64,000 nucleotides of DNA from Cynocephalus volans (GCF_027409185.1 NC_084472.1:49401427-49465426), one strand, 5' to 3'. Counted from the first letter of the stretch, positions 25,224 to 37,229 are shown. Program-made: numbers and translations. Notes: a model not told the origin generated them from the letters alone.

Positions 25224-25617
25224 TGTAGTCTGAATGTTCCCCCAGCTCATATGGGAACTTAATCCCCAATATGGTATTTGAAAAATAGGAGGTGATTGGA
25301 TGGTGAGGACTAGATCTTCATAAATGGATTAATCCATTCACAGATTAATGAGTTAATAGTTTAATGGGTTATCAGGGAGTAGACTGGGGGCTTTATAAGG
25401 AAAGCAAGCGGGCATGTTTGTGTGCTTTCCCCAGCTCTTACCATGTGGTGCCTCGCACCACCTTGGGACTCTGCCAAGAGCTCCCACCGAGAAGAAGGCC
25501 CTCGCCAGATGTGCCCCTTGGACCTTGGGCTTCCCAGCCTCCAAGCCTGTAAAAAATAAATTCTGTTTTTTATAAATTGCCCAGTTTCAGGTATTCTGTT
25601 ATAAGAAGCAGAAAATG
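25224..25617 (+). mobile_element. MLT1-type LTR, split by a retrocopy
   Basis: Starts TGTAGTCTGAATGTTCCCCC and proceeds through 'ttaatccccaatatggtattt', 'ggctttataagga', 'taccatgtggtgcc', 'cttcccagcctccaagcctg', 'attgcccagtttcaggtattctg'. An MLT1-type LTR should then end in a gactaata-like tail. Here it stops at 'agcagaaaatg', and the missing end, 'agcagaaaatggactaata', appears at 28243-28261 behind the WARS1 retrocopy. Confidence 0.75.
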
Positions 25618-26309
25618 TGGCTAAGCTGGCAGTGCTGGCAGACACCATAGGGCTGGCTGAGGAAACCAAAGGAGGAGCAGTGAAGTAATTGACTTGCCAA
25701 TGTCTCCAAGCAAGAAAATGCCCAAGCTGGGATTGAAACCCAGGTCTCTCTGACTCTAGAACTCATGATCTTTCCACCACACTGTGCTGCTTCAGTGAAC
25801 CACAGCCACAGAGAACTTACAGTCCACCTTTTCCATCCTTCATGACTACACATAAACCCAGTTACACTGATGCTGAAGGTGAGGAAAGGGAAGAGAGTAG
25901 GGAGGTTATACGGAGGCCAGCCTGGGGTAAGGACTGGCTGATGCAATGATTGGTTAATGGCTGGGTGCTTAAGAGGGTTCCATTGGTCTCCCCTGGCCCC
26001 ACCAACTCACCCCTGACTGGACAGTCTCATCAAGGAGGTTGGTCAAGAGGCTCAAATGTTTCTGAGAATCTGAGTGATTTCTAAGAAAATCCTAAGTGCA
26101 CATAGCTGAAGGGTCGGGTAAATAGGAAAGAGCTCTTCTCTAAGAGCCTTAGAGATCTAAGGAAGGTTATTAAAGACAACCTTTGGCTGGGCAGGGCAGT
26201 CTTAACTGCTCAACTGCCCAGCGTGACCAGTGGCCACCTCTGCAGTGTTTTTTACACCTGGACAACTGTCCTTAACATTTTGGCATCTCAGACCTCTTTG
26301 AAAAGTCTT
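25618..26309 (+). other. Probable 5' leader of the WARS1 retrocopy
   Basis: Lies between the left target-site duplication (agcagaaaatg, 25607-25617) and the recognisable WARS1 sequence. If the duplication marks one insertion, this stretch came in with the retrocopied transcript and is an upstream leader or unspliced sequence. It contains a MIR near 25676-25795. The rest is not recognised. Alternatively it may be a separate older piece. Confidence 0.45.
25676..25795 (+). repeat. MIR SINE
   Basis: Clear MIR core: 'agtaattgacttgccaatg', 'agctgggattgaaacccagg', 'tctctctgactctagaac', 'ttccaccacactgtgctgc'. Confidence 0.75.
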
Positions 26310-28238
26310 GTATCAACCTTTGAACAAATCCTCTGACATACTAGCCAGCGATGAGTCTAGGTCCTGGAAGATGGCAGGAGTGCCTAATGGCGAGCCCTGT
26401 GCCTCTCTGCTGGAGCTGTCCAACAGCATAGCTGCTCCAGGGGAGCTTGTAAGGTCCCTCAAAGCTGGGAAAGCTGCAAAGGACAAAATTGATTCTGCAG
26501 TAAAGGTGTTGGTATCATTAAAAATGAGCTACAGAACTGCCATGGGGAGGTTACAAGGCTAACTGCCTTCCAGGGAACCCAGCACCTGGGAGTCATAGTG
26601 GCCCAAATGCTACAGAAGCTGAAGTGGATTTTGTGGACCCATGAACGGTACAAACCAGCAGTGCAAATGGCATTGACTATGACGAGCTCATTGTTCGGTT
26701 CAGAAGCAGTAAAATTGACAAAGAGCTAATAAATCAAATATAGAGAGCCACTGACCAGGGACCACACTGCTTCCAGCACAGAGGCATCTCTTTCTCACAC
26801 GGAGATGTGAATCAAATTCTCAATGCCTATGAAAATAAGAAGCTATTTTATCTGTACATGGGCAGCGGCCCCTCTTCTGAAGCAGTGCATGTGGGTCACC
26901 TCATCCCATTTATTTTCACAAAGTGGCTGCAAGATGTGTTTAACATGCCTTTGGCTATCCAAATGAAGGATGAGAAGTACCTGTGGAAGGACCTGAAAAG
27001 TGACCCAGGCCCACATCTATGCAGTGGAGAATGACCAGGACATCATCGACTGCAGCTTTGACATCAACAAGACTTTCATCTTCTCTACATGAGGAAGAGC
27101 CCAGGCTTCTACAAGAATGTGCTAAAGATTCAGAAGCATGTTATCTTCAACCAAGTGAAAGGCCTTTTCAGCTTCACTAACAGTGATTGTATTGGGAAGA
27201 TCAGTTTTCTTGCCATCCAGGCTTCTCCCTCCTTCAGCAGCTCATTCCCACAGATCTTTGAGGATAGGATGGGCGTCCAGTGCCTTATCTATGTGCCATT
27301 GACTAGGATCCTTACTTTAGGATGATGAGGGACATCTCCCCTAGCATCAGCTATCCTAAGCCAGCCCTGCTTCACTCAATCTTCTTCCCCACTCTACAGG
27401 GCGCCCAGACCAAAATGAGTGCCAGCAATGCCAACTACTCCATCTTCCTCACCGACATGGCCAAGCAGATCAAGACCAAGGTCAACAAGCATTTATTTTC
27501 CAGGGGGAGAGACACGTTTGAAAAGCACGGGCAGCTTGGGGGCAACTGTGACGTGGGCGTGTCTTTCACATACCTGACCTTCTTTCTTGAGGATGATGAC
27601 AAGCTTGAACAGATCAGGAAAATCTGCACCAGTGGAGCCATGCTCACTGTAGAGTTCAAGAAGGCACTCATAGAGGTCTGCAGCCCTTGATCACTGAACA
27701 CCAGGCCTGGTGCAAGGAGGTCACTGATGAGATTGTGAAAGAGTTCATGGCTCCCAGGAAGCTGTCCTTCAACTTTCAGTAAAGCTGGTTTTATATATGG
27801 TTATAAGGAGGTGTACTTTATCAGTAATTCCAGCCCAATCAAATTGTCACTACCCATAGGCTTCTGTCATGTGGTAATGACTGGGCCTGTGTCTGCAAGT
27901 GTGTTATCAATACAGTTTCTTCCTAATTTATCATTTCTGTCTCTTAATGGCAAAACACCGTGGGGTGATTGGGTGCTGGCTAACAATGCATGGTCAGTTA
28001 GAGAAGTCCAGCTGTGAGGCTATCACACAAAGCAGCCCCAAGGATGTGGAGCCTCTGGCTGGAAGTCCATTGGCCAGCTAGTTCTGGTCCGTGGAGGATT
28101 GTCCATTTGAAAGCAGCCTAAGGTTACAAAGATACTCTCAAAACCTATTCTATTAAAAAGTATGTATTCTATGTGTGTGCGTATATATATATACACATGG
28201 AATAAAAATGTCATTACTGTAAAACTAAAAAAAAAAAA
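26310..28238 (+). pseudogene. WARS1: WARS1 processed pseudogene (tryptophanyl-tRNA synthetase, cytosolic)
   Basis: Intronless, full-length copy of the mRNA for the enzyme that charges tRNA-Trp in the cytosol. The coding-equivalent region runs from 26380 to the stop TAA at 27780-27782. Recognisable blocks in order: [10 protein letters not shown], the WHEP-like helix '[14 protein letters not shown]', '[10 protein letters not shown]', '[20 protein letters not shown]' (HIGH-type site), '[12 protein letters not shown]', the KMSAS loop (KMSKS-type, near 27413), '[15 protein letters not shown]' and '[10 protein letters not shown]'. Breaks: the parental start codon is GTG at 26380; a frameshift follows KMSY; a TAG occurs near 26741; further frameshifts lie near 27000, 27085, 27300 and 27675. 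The 3' UTR is retained with AATAAA near 28200 and an A-tail at about 28221-28238. The target duplication agcagaaaatg lies at 25607-25617 and 28243-28253. It is not expected to make a synthetase. Confidence 0.95.
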
Positions 28239-28379
28239 CAGCAGCAGAAAATGGACTAATATAATTAGGAAAGGACGACTTAAACTTGCTGGTTAGATGG
28301 CAGTAAAAAGAAGTTGGTGACTATGGAATTACATGCCAAAAAGAATGATAAGACATAAGAAATATACACTGAAATATTA

Positions 28380-28565
28380 ATGGATGAAGGGCATGATGTA
28401 TGAAACTTAGTCAGAAGTAGTTTAGAAAAAATAAACATAATATGTATATGTGTGTCAAAATGCTGAAAAGTGATGAATCTGGGTTAAGAATGTATGACTT
28501 CTTTCTACTGTCCTTACAACTTTTATGTAGGTCTGAATTATTTTGAAATGAAATGTAAAGGGAAA
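28380..28565 (+). mobile_element. L1 3' terminal fragment (weak)
   Basis: Resembles a sense L1 3' UTR end: 'aatattaatggatgaagggcatg', 'acttttatgtaggtctgaattattttgaaatg'. It is diverged, and the assignment is tentative. Confidence 0.4.
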
Positions 28566-29029
28566 AAGGAGCATTAGCAACAGAGTCATTGAGCCATTAA
28601 ACAATGTAACGAGCCTCTTAATAGAGCTGAGAAAGACTTCATATATTATTTCATACACAGTAGGTGGACCTGAATTCTAATTCACATTTTTCTTCTAAGT
28701 AGCTACACAATCGTGACTAGTCTTCGAAAAACTATGGTTTGGGACCACATCAGTGGTTTTAAAACTTTTCTGTGGATTCTGAAAACATATTTCAGCCCCC
28801 AAACAGCAAAGCAGGAGGTACTCTGGGCCTGTCTTCCATCTCTGTCCCCATTCAACCTGAGCAGCTTCCCTTTTTCTAAACTTACCTGATTTTTATTTGA
28901 AGAAAGGTTCCCACTGTTTCAAAACAATAGTTTGTCTCCCAAAGCCACTGCATGAGATGGCCTTTAAGAATTATTTCAAGTATGAATTTATGAACTTCAG
29001 TTGTTTTGAGGGAAAACTGTGTTTTATAT

Positions 29030-29335
29030 CAGACTCAAGGGCCAAATCAGGCCTGCCAATGGTTTTTGTAAGACCCTTGAGCTAGGAATGGTTTTTAAAT
29101 TTTTAAATAGTTGAGTAAAAAAACAAGATTATTTTATGACTTGTGAAAACTATATGAAATTCAAATTTCAGTGTACATAAAGTTTGATTGGAACACAGGC
29201 ACACCCATTTGTTTACGGTGCTTTTGCTCACAGCAGCAGAGTACAAAGGTTGTGACAAACACGAGACCTTATGTCCAAAAAGCCCAAATATTTGCTATCT
29301 GACCCTTATAGAAAAAGTTGCCAATTTCTGTCTTA
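29030..29335 (-). mobile_element. hAT-Charlie-type MITE fossil
   Basis: Ends with the common block 'gctatctgacccttatagaaaaagttgccaat' read in reverse. The centre has 'taaagtttgattggaacacagg' and 'catttgtttacggtgc'. This is a widespread mammalian non-autonomous hAT element; I do not name the exact family. Confidence 0.6.
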
Positions 29336-30283
29336 TAAATAACAATCATTAAAACCAATCAAAACCATTATAAGCTATAAATTTCAGGACACTCAATGAC
29401 TTCTGTGCATATATTCAAATCAAAAAGAAAATGGTCTTTGAGGAAAGCTTGGACTAACTAGCATAAAGCTTTTAATTTAATCACAAGGTGGCAATGAGCT
29501 ACATTTACTCATTCCTGCATACAAGTTGATCGTGATCAGACAGTTAATCTTTGCCCCTTCCTACAAGATCTTTGCTTTTTCCTTTACAGACATCCAAAGA
29601 AATTTTCTTTGCCAACTCTGTAACTCTCCCCAGGGATATTTGCACTGTATAAGGGGCTCTTTTCCATGGGTGGGGATTTCAGGCACATTGGCAGGACTGT
29701 GAAGACATGAAAGGGTGTGACGATGAACCTTCGATCTCACTTTCTCTGTGTAAGGTTGGTCTTAGCTCCACCTCTCCCTTGTGTCACCAAGCAGCCAATT
29801 TCTGTACAAACCAGAGTAGATTCTTTCTGCTTTGTGTTGCTGTCTGAGGCAATTGTTCCTGATTGGGGTGGGAGGTGGGGTGGGGTAACACCGGGTTCCG
29901 TAAGGATGTGGGAGATCAGCAGAAGTTATAGAGGGAAGGTGTGAGTGATGTTGCTTTTTCTGGTAGTTGGCCCCATTCTTGAGGGTGACATGCTGAGCTC
30001 CTGTCTAGCTCAAGGTTTCTGTGAAGATCAGCTGAGCTAATGAATGAGAAAGTGCTTTGCAATGACAATGAAGTGATGTAAGTGAAAGCATCCCTGAATT
30101 GAAACAATATGATTATAATGTATACATAATTGTTATCATTAAGCTAAAACAACACTAAATTTAAAATTGAAAAAAAAATTTTTTGTCTTTTTATACTGTA
30201 AGCACACAATAGACAGTTTAGCTGCCCTGATCATGAAAGATACAACATTCACTTCTGTTTTCTCTTCCCAATGACTCATGAAG

Positions 30284-30694
30284 TGTACTAGTTTGCAGGG
30301 ACTACTGTGACAAATTCCCACAAACTAGGTGGCTCAAACAACACAGATCTTTCATCTCACAGTTCTTGAGGCTAGAAATCCAGAAGCGAGGTGTCAGTAG
30401 GGTTTGTTCCTTCTGTGAGGAAGTAGCTGTTCCAGTCTTCTCTCCTTGTCTTGTAGATGGCATCTTCTCCCTATGTCTCTTCCCACTGTCTTCCCTTTAT
30501 GAGAGCCTATGTTTAACCTTCCCCTTCTTAATAATACACCAGTCTGACTGGATTCAGGCCACCCTAAGAAACTCATTTTAACTTGATTGCTTCTGTAAAG
30601 AACCTATCTCCAAATAAGATCACATTCTGAGGTATCAGGGGTTAGAACTTCAAAATATAAATTTGAGGGAGGTGACACAATTTGGGCCATAATA
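30284..30694 (-). mobile_element. MLT1-type solo LTR with target duplication
   Basis: Begins TGTACTAGTTTGCAGGGAC and carries 'aggtggctcaaacaacaca', 'cacagttcttgaggctag', 'ccaaataagatcacattctg' and 'ggggttagaacttcaa', the reverse of an MLT1-type LTR. A perfect 5-bp duplication 'tgaag' lies at 30279-30283 and 30695-30699. Confidence 0.8.
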
Positions 30695-30699
30695 TGAAG

Positions 30700-32050
30700 A
30701 GTGGCTTATTTTGTGAATTTAGGTAGAAAGCCTTTTTCTTGAAGACCTAATTCTTTAATGATCCATTGATTTTAGTGAAAGAAGATTCTTTACTTTCTTA
30801 GTTTCAAGGCATACTCATTTCTGCTGCAGAATCTACCTTATGGAAATGGAGAAGGGGAAGAGATAAGCTTACCCTTCACAACATTGCAAAGGGTGAGCAG
30901 TGAGTTCAAAGACATACCGTGTGGAATTCTAGGCATATCCAACTTGGTGTTTCAGTCTTTCAATATACAGATCTTTCTCCAGGAATATAGGAACAATAGG
31001 TGAGACAGCACCTTTCCACTTTCTGCAAGACCTGTAGAAAATGAGACAGGTGTGGTTGTGGTTGAAGCCAAGTTGCTGGCTTAGCTACAGAATATAGTGT
31101 AATCAGAGCTTCCAAGGCTGGGCGTGCACTAGTGTTAAAGGGAAAATCAAAAAGAATATTCTTATAAGGAATATATCAGTGATAGAACCATTCCAAATAC
31201 CAGACTTCGATAAATTCTGTTGAAGAGCACACTCTTTAAGAAATACAAGCCAAGAAGAAGCTTTTTTTCTGTGGATAAAGTATCTATAAATCTGAGAATT
31301 AGCCTATTTATATTAAAATATAAAACTAAATGTATTTGCTGCTTTAATAAAAGAATTCCAGCTAATATATTAATTATAGCAGCCAGCCTTTTCCATTGTT
31401 GCCTGAGTTCACCCCCGAAGTTTAAAATATAATCTTCATTTTCATTTGTCATGTACTAACATGTGCTGTACATCTTGAGGCAGGCAATTACTGAAAATGT
31501 CTTCGATGCAGTAAGACAGGTTCTACCTAATTCTCTTCTGACTCCTCAGGATTCAGTGATAAACTCTGGAAATTAAAAAAGAAAAAAGAAAAAAGAAAAA
31601 CCCCAAACCTTTTTATGAAGCCTCTCCAAACTTTTTTTCAAGCAGTGACCAGTTTACTTATTAGCTAAGGCTTCCCCTGGTAGCTACAATACTTAAATGG
31701 TAGCAAAATCTGTGCAGGAAATTGTCAGTGAAGTACATGTAAGAAGCTCCAAAACCATTCTTACGAAAAACTGAAAAATGCGTGTTGTCAGCCTCATGCC
31801 TGCAGCAGTGCGTGGGAGCAAAGGTCTGAGAGTGAAATCCTGCTACCTTTTGCAGTAGCCAGATTTCCAGCCCACACATTTGTTTGTTTATGAATGCATT
31901 TACGCCATGTGAGAGCTCAAAGTGTACCCAAAAGACTTAAATCAACAGCAAGAAGTGATAATAACAGACATCAAGGCCCAGCTGAATCGAAATATTGGTA
32001 CAAGGAAAATAATGAGAAAGAAAAAATCTAGCAATTCCTGAACATTTGCT
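30700..32050. other. Intergenic, no gene seen
   Basis: Only an AAAAAG-type purine stretch (about 31577-31600) stands out. I see no exon, RNA gene or named repeat. Confidence 0.5.
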
Positions 32051-32054
32051 CAGT

Positions 32055-32195
32055 GGCTAGGTCAGTGCCTTTTCAACTTTAATGTGCACGTCCATCAACC
32101 AGAGTATCGTTTTAACAAGCATATTCTGATTCAGCAGGTCTGAGGAATGACCTGAAATTCTGCATTTTTAACAAATTTTCAGTGACTGCTGGTTT
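32055..32195 (+). mobile_element. MER5A-like hAT MITE
   Basis: Blocks 'ttttcaactttaatgtgcac', 'cattctgattcagcaggtctg' style sequence and 'attctgcatttttaacaa' identify a MER5-type element. Confidence 0.7.
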
Positions 32196-32239
32196 CAGGT
32201 CCCCATATTACAGTTTGTGTAGCAAAAACCTAGATTCCT

Positions 32240-32358
32240 CTGGGGTTTTTGTTTGTTTGTTTGTTTGTTTTGTTTTTTGTTTTTTTGTGGGTTTTTTTTT
32301 TTTTTTTTTTTTGCAGCTGGCTGGTATAGGAGTCCAAACCCTTGACCTTGGTCTTACT
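32240..32358 (-). repeat. Truncated tRNA-Ile-like SINE with long tail
   Basis: Minus-strand 3' half of the SINE: 'gcagctggctggtataggag', 'tccaaacccttgaccttggt'. To its left are a T-run and a (TTTG)n stretch, the element's variable tail. Confidence 0.65.
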
Positions 32359-32552
32359 TTCATATGTAATACTAACAATAAATTTGAGAAATAGATATTA
32401 ATCATCTTTTAAAACAAATACTAAAGGACGGGTTAAATATTTCATAAATGGGGGAGCTCAAAGCTTGTCTAATAGCAAATTTCATACTCTTTCCAATACC
32501 CAATAACACCCCATGGGAGTAACAAACACTTTATTTTATTTTATTTTTGTAT

Positions 32553-32690
32553 TTGAGACCAGTGTGTCTCAAATATGCCTGATCACCTGTGGCATTTGTC
32601 TAAAATTCAGATCCTCAGGTTTCACCCCAATCTATTAAATTAGAATTTCTAGATGGGGTGCCTAGGAAGAGGTATTCTTAACTGGTACCT
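32553..32690 (+). mobile_element. MER5-type hAT MITE
   Basis: 'ccagtgtgtctcaaatatgc', 'tgatcacctgtggcatttg', 'aattcagatcctcagg' and 'gaggtattcttaactgg' follow the MER5 layout. Confidence 0.65.
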
Positions 32691-33689
32691 AGGTGGTTCA
32701 CGGGGTCAGGAACGTTTAGCAAACTATGGTCATCTAGCTCACACAATAGTTTTGAAAACTCAAGTAGGGAATGTTGGTGTTCTGTTTTCTATTAGAGAAC
32801 TTTGAGAGAACATTGTCTGCTCAGGCAAAGAGGATCTTAGAACCCCTTTAATGTACTTCAACTACACTAAGAAGGGTTGCTGGGGCATACGGAATGAAAC
32901 TTCTTGGTTTCATGATGTAAGGGATAGGTTTAAACCTGTATCTTATAACAGAGTGCTAACGTGTACTATCTAATTATGTCACTTTTAATTGTAAGGTGAA
33001 AGCAACAATAGCCACAAAGTTTTCTTTCCCCCTTTATCAGGTGAATGATCTTTGTCTACTAATTCAATTATAGAGCATCTGTACTGTAGAATAAAAGCTC
33101 AACTGGAAAATATTTCTCATATACAAAGTCCATAATTAAATTTTTTATTAAGAGCTTTCAATGAGATCAGAGTAAGGATAATTATTTATCTCCACTTTGA
33201 AAGGGTAACTTTCAGCCAAGGAGATTACCCATAAATTTTTAACCATAGTTATAAATGGTAAATAAAGGGCCAAGGAAGTAGACCTTTTAACGTAAACATT
33301 GAGTTACTCTATTTAGATCATTGATATTTTTTCTGGCTTTTAAAAATATAGTATACTGCAATAATAAACATTGTTAAAAGGCACTCCAAGAATTTGATAT
33401 AGTTAAGTTAAAGTATGTTTGAAATATATAACTTATTAGCTTAATACATTCTGTTACTCACTAATAGAACTTAGTAACGATGAATAACTAGAAGACATTG
33501 GATCATCTTATATAGTTCTGTATTTTGAAGAAAACATAATTATAGGTGACTGTTTTCAAATGACATATCACACATCCTTAAAAAGATATTTCAAATATGT
33601 AAAAGAGTTGTGCACCAAAATTTCACCATGATACAGTTTGCTAAGGGCAGAATTTGTTGCAGGGTAGGTCAACTGATAAAAATAGTTAG

Positions 33690-33820
33690 ACATTTAGAGA
33701 CAGCTCAATCTGAGTTTGAAGCCTAGATCAGGCCAGTTACTTAAATTTCCAGATCTTCCATTTCCTCATCTGTAAAGAATGGGACATGTCTTTGCTGGAT
33801 TATGTATCAGGCCAGAGATA
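33690..33820 (-). repeat. MIR SINE
   Basis: Reverse MIR with 'gagtttgaagcctagatcag', 'gccagttacttaaatttc' and 'catttcctcatctgtaaag'. Confidence 0.65.
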
Positions 33821-34156
33821 GGTTAATGGGCAGTCATGTGGTAGGTGATTAAAGAATGGTCATTATTACAGAAAAGGGTATAATTGCTGAATTGCCAAAG
33901 GGCCTCCTTTTAATGATTGTCACTTAGAAGGTAATCTCAAGGTATAAATCTCCCATTATCTGTTTAGAAAAGTTCCTATGTATTTACTTCCTCCATTGCA
34001 TTACAGTGAAGTCACATGATGTGTACATTAAACTTATTCAAATTCAATTATATGCATTTGACAATAAAGAAAAAAAATAAAAAGAGGAAAAATTAAAAAT
34101 TATCTAGGCAATTTGGCCCAATATTCCACTCAGTGAACAAATACTCTGTCATAAGT

Positions 34157-34233
34157 ACGAGAGTACTTCAAAAAGTTCATGGAAAATAGAGTTAATAACA
34201 AATCTTCCCATGAACTTTTTTGAAGTATGCTTG
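34157..34233 (+). mobile_element. Palindromic TIR mini-element, copy a
   Basis: Terminal inverted repeats of about 25 bp, TACTTCAAAAAGTTCATGG and CCATGAACTTTTTTGAAGTA, around a short AT-rich centre. This is a short mariner-like MITE by form. Four further copies lie at 39491, 48447, 49796 and 50332. Confidence 0.8.
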
Positions 34234-34489
34234 TGTAAGACGAGAAATGGGTATCTTTCAATGGGCCTCTTAAAGAATGAACATCTCAGTTTACAGAGTA
34301 TAATTCTGGCATTTTGTAATATGCATTTTTGCACTCCTAAAGCATAAGCCAACAACTGCATTTTGCTGCTAAACTAAAGAAACACAATGTTCTGTTTCAA
34401 AGCTGGAGGGAAACTGGCTCTCCTGGAACTATTGAGAAATATTATATCTCTTTCTGAAGTAACAACTTCCTGTAGAATTTTCCAATGGA

Positions 34490-34660
34490 AGTTTTAAAAT
34501 CTTTTTATTTTGAAATAATTTTAGACTTACAGAAGTTGCAAAAGAGTTGCCAAAATAGTTCATTCAGAAAGTTATCTAGGAAAAAAGAAATAGAAAGAAA
34601 ATTTTTAAATGAAAAATTAAAAAAATAGAGAGAGGAAAAAGTTATCTACTCTTTCCCCAG
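34490..34660 (-). mobile_element. Old L1 (L1M-type) 3' region, left part
   Basis: 'gaaataattttagacttacagaagttgc' is the usual antisense start of this L1M 3' region. It is interrupted by an LTR at 34661 and resumes at 35060. Confidence 0.65.
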
Positions 34661-34838
34661 TGTATTAGTCCATTTCTGTTTATAACAAAATAGCTGGAAC
34701 TGGGTAATTTATAAGAAAATGAAATTTATTTCTTACAGTTTCAGAGGCTGGGAAGTCCAAAGTCCAGTGAACACAGCTGGTAAAGACCTTGGTGGTGGTG
34801 ACAGTAACACAGGGGTCCCACATGGCAGCCTGGCAGAG

Positions 34839-34869
<31 letters not shown>

Positions 34870-35054
34870 TCATGCTCAGAATCATGCTCGTGACCACCAT
34901 TTTTAATCCATTCACTAGGCATGGTCCTTAGAATTTAATCACCTCTTCAAGGCCCCACCTTCCAATTACGATAATAGGATTTCCCACCCTCTTAACAGTC
35001 ACAGAGGGGATCAAGCTACTAATACATAAAACTTGGGGGATGCATTCCATATCA
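34661..35054 (-). mobile_element. MST/THE1-like (ERVL-MaLR) solo LTR
   Basis: Begins TGTATTAGTCCATTTCTG and ends 'gcattccatatca', the reverse of an MST/THE1-type LTR. A perfect 5-bp duplication 'cccag' lies at 34656-34660 and 35055-35059. An (AG)n run sits inside at about 34844-34868. It is nested in an older L1M fragment. Confidence 0.85.
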
Positions 35055-35059
35055 CCCAG

Positions 35060-35400
35060 ATTCCCATAATCTTAACTACTTACTTAGCTACAGTGTAATT
35101 ATCAAAACCAGAGATAAACACTAGTACAAAACTATTTACGAAAGTATAGACCTTATTCACATTTTTTCCACTATGTCCTTTTTCTGACCTGGGATCTGAT
35201 CCAGGATCCCACCTTTCATTTATTTGCTACATTTTTTCAATCTCCTCCAGTCTGTGACAATTCCTCAGTCTTTCTTTGTCTTTCATGACTTCGATTTGTG
35301 ATTCCATGAATATAAAAACTGTAAATCAAGTCAACATTTTTTTAATGTCTTAAGTATGAACTTCTCAGATAATTCTGTGTAGAGTCAAAATGAGGATATT
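35060..35400 (-). mobile_element. Old L1 (L1M-type) 3' region, right part
   Basis: Continues the fragment from 34490-34660: 'tcatttatttgctacattttt', 'gacaattcctcagtctttctttg', 'tctttcatgacttcga'. Confidence 0.65.
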
Positions 35401-36176
35401 TTCTACAGTGGTTTATTTATTAATTTTTTATTACACAAGTGAATGCTGCAGATAGAATTATCCAATTGAATTTAACAACCCCAGTGATAACAAAAAGAAC
35501 AAACTACTCTTATTCTTAGGTAGTTACTACTTTACAGTAGAAGCCATATCAAACACTGGCAGAAGAATCTATTGGTAGCATTCCATTTCTGACACCTTAG
35601 ACAGATAGGAGATTCAGCAATTCTGACTTCAAGTGCTCATTACCATTAATTTTTTAATAGTCTTTCTGGCTTCTTTTCAAAAGAAAAATAAGCTAAATCT
35701 CACAGGCAAGTAAGAATCATCTCACACAGAAACTCTTTTTAAATGAGTGATGATTTCGACAGCAGTAATTGTTTTGTGCCAGTATGTTCAAAAATATTCT
35801 TCAACTATAAACATCAAATAGGCATTAACTACAATGACAGCACCTTTTAAATACTTTAAAGTATGATGAGAGAAATGATAAAGAACAGTTGAGACCTAAG
35901 AGGTTTAAAAAATTAATAGCAGTTATTAATCTATGAGTATGGTAACTAACATAAAAAGGCAGAATTTTTGTTGCACTTCTTTCTCTGTTTTTTATTGCAC
36001 TTTGGAATATCGGTAGCAACATATGAGTATTTCTCTAAAATAACTTTTTGATTTTAGTTTTTTGTTCTTCTATTTGTAAAGATTTAAAAATATATTGTGG
36101 TTTATTTAGATTCTGGTTTGTGATCAGTTTTTTTTTAATAAGCTTTTTATTTTGTAATAAATTTATGTTTGATGCA

Positions 36177-36579
36177 TGATAGAGTTTGAACATGTTGTTC
36201 CCCCCAAACTCATGTGGAGATCTGATCCCCAATGTGTCAGTGTTGGGAGCTGTTTGAGTCATGGGGGTGGATCCCTCATGAATGGATTGATGCTCTCCTT
36301 GGGGGCTGGGGGTAGTTAGTTCTCATTTTATTAATTCCCAGGAGAGCTGTTTATTTATATGACCCTGGCACCTCCCCTCCCTCTCTCTCTTGCTTCCTCT
36401 CACCATGTGATCTGCTTGTACCTGACGGCTGCCTGCTGCTTTCCACCATGAGTAGAAGCAGCCTGAGGCCCAGGTCAGATGCAGCTGTCCCAGAATCATG
36501 AGCCAGATAAATCTCTTTTCTGTATAAATTACCCAGTCTCAGGTATTTCTGTTATAGCAACCCAAAACGGACTAATACA
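36177..36579 (+). mobile_element. MST/MLT1-type solo LTR with target duplication
   Basis: Begins TGATAGAGTTTGAACATG and runs through 'tcatgggggtggatccctcatg', 'ctctcaccatgtgatctgc', 'attacccagtctcaggtattt' and ends 'actaataca'. A perfect 5-bp duplication 'atgca' lies at 36172-36176 and 36580-36584. It is nested in an L1M 3' region. Confidence 0.88.
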
Positions 36580-36584
36580 ATGCA

Positions 36585-37110
36585 TTTCTATAAACTTGAG
36601 ACTTTATTTAGATTTCACCAGTTTTTCCATTAATGTCCTCTTTCTGTTCCAGAATCCAGTCCAGAGTGTGACAATGCATTTAGTTGTCATGTCTCCTTAG
36701 TTTCTTTCAATCTGTGATAGTTCCTCAGTCTCATCTTGTCTTTCATGACCCTGAAACTTTTGATGAATATTGGTTAATGCTTCTGTAGAACACCTCCCTG
36801 TTTGAGTTTGTCTAAGGTTTTCTTATGATTTGATTGAGGTTGTGCATCTTGAGCAAGAATTCCACAGAAGTGATGCTGTGTCCTTCTGAGTGCATCCTAT
36901 CAAACGTACACGGGATCCACATGATCATTTCGTTAAGTTAATGACTGCAGGTCTCTCCACTGTAAATTTACTTTTTCTCCCTTTCCATACTCTTTTTTGG
37001 CAGCAAGTCACTATGTCCAGCCCACCAGCAAAAGGGGGAAGATTAAGCTCCACCTTCTGGAGGAAGGTTTATTTACATATATTATTTGGAATTCTTTTGT
37101 AAGAATATTT
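36585..37110 (-). mobile_element. Old L1 (L1M-type) 3' region
   Basis: 'atttcaccagtttttccattaatgtcc', 'ttgtcatgtctccttagtttc', 'ctgtttgagtttgtctaagg', 'cagaagtgatgctgtgtccttc', 'gcaggtctctccactgtaaa'. The part before 36172 belongs to the same element. Confidence 0.75.
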
Positions 37111-37229
37111 GTCTACAGAGGACTTTTAAAATCTAACATTATCCAGGTATCCAACTCTTCCACTGATGCTGAAATAATACAATTTATTTACTGTACACAT
37201 ATTTTTGGTAGATTCTGATAAAGAACAAG

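Noticed and set aside
26308-27690. Several open frames resembling tryptophanyl-tRNA synthetase
   Set aside because: They are pieces of one intronless, frameshifted copy with an A-tail, so not separate genes and not a working WARS1.
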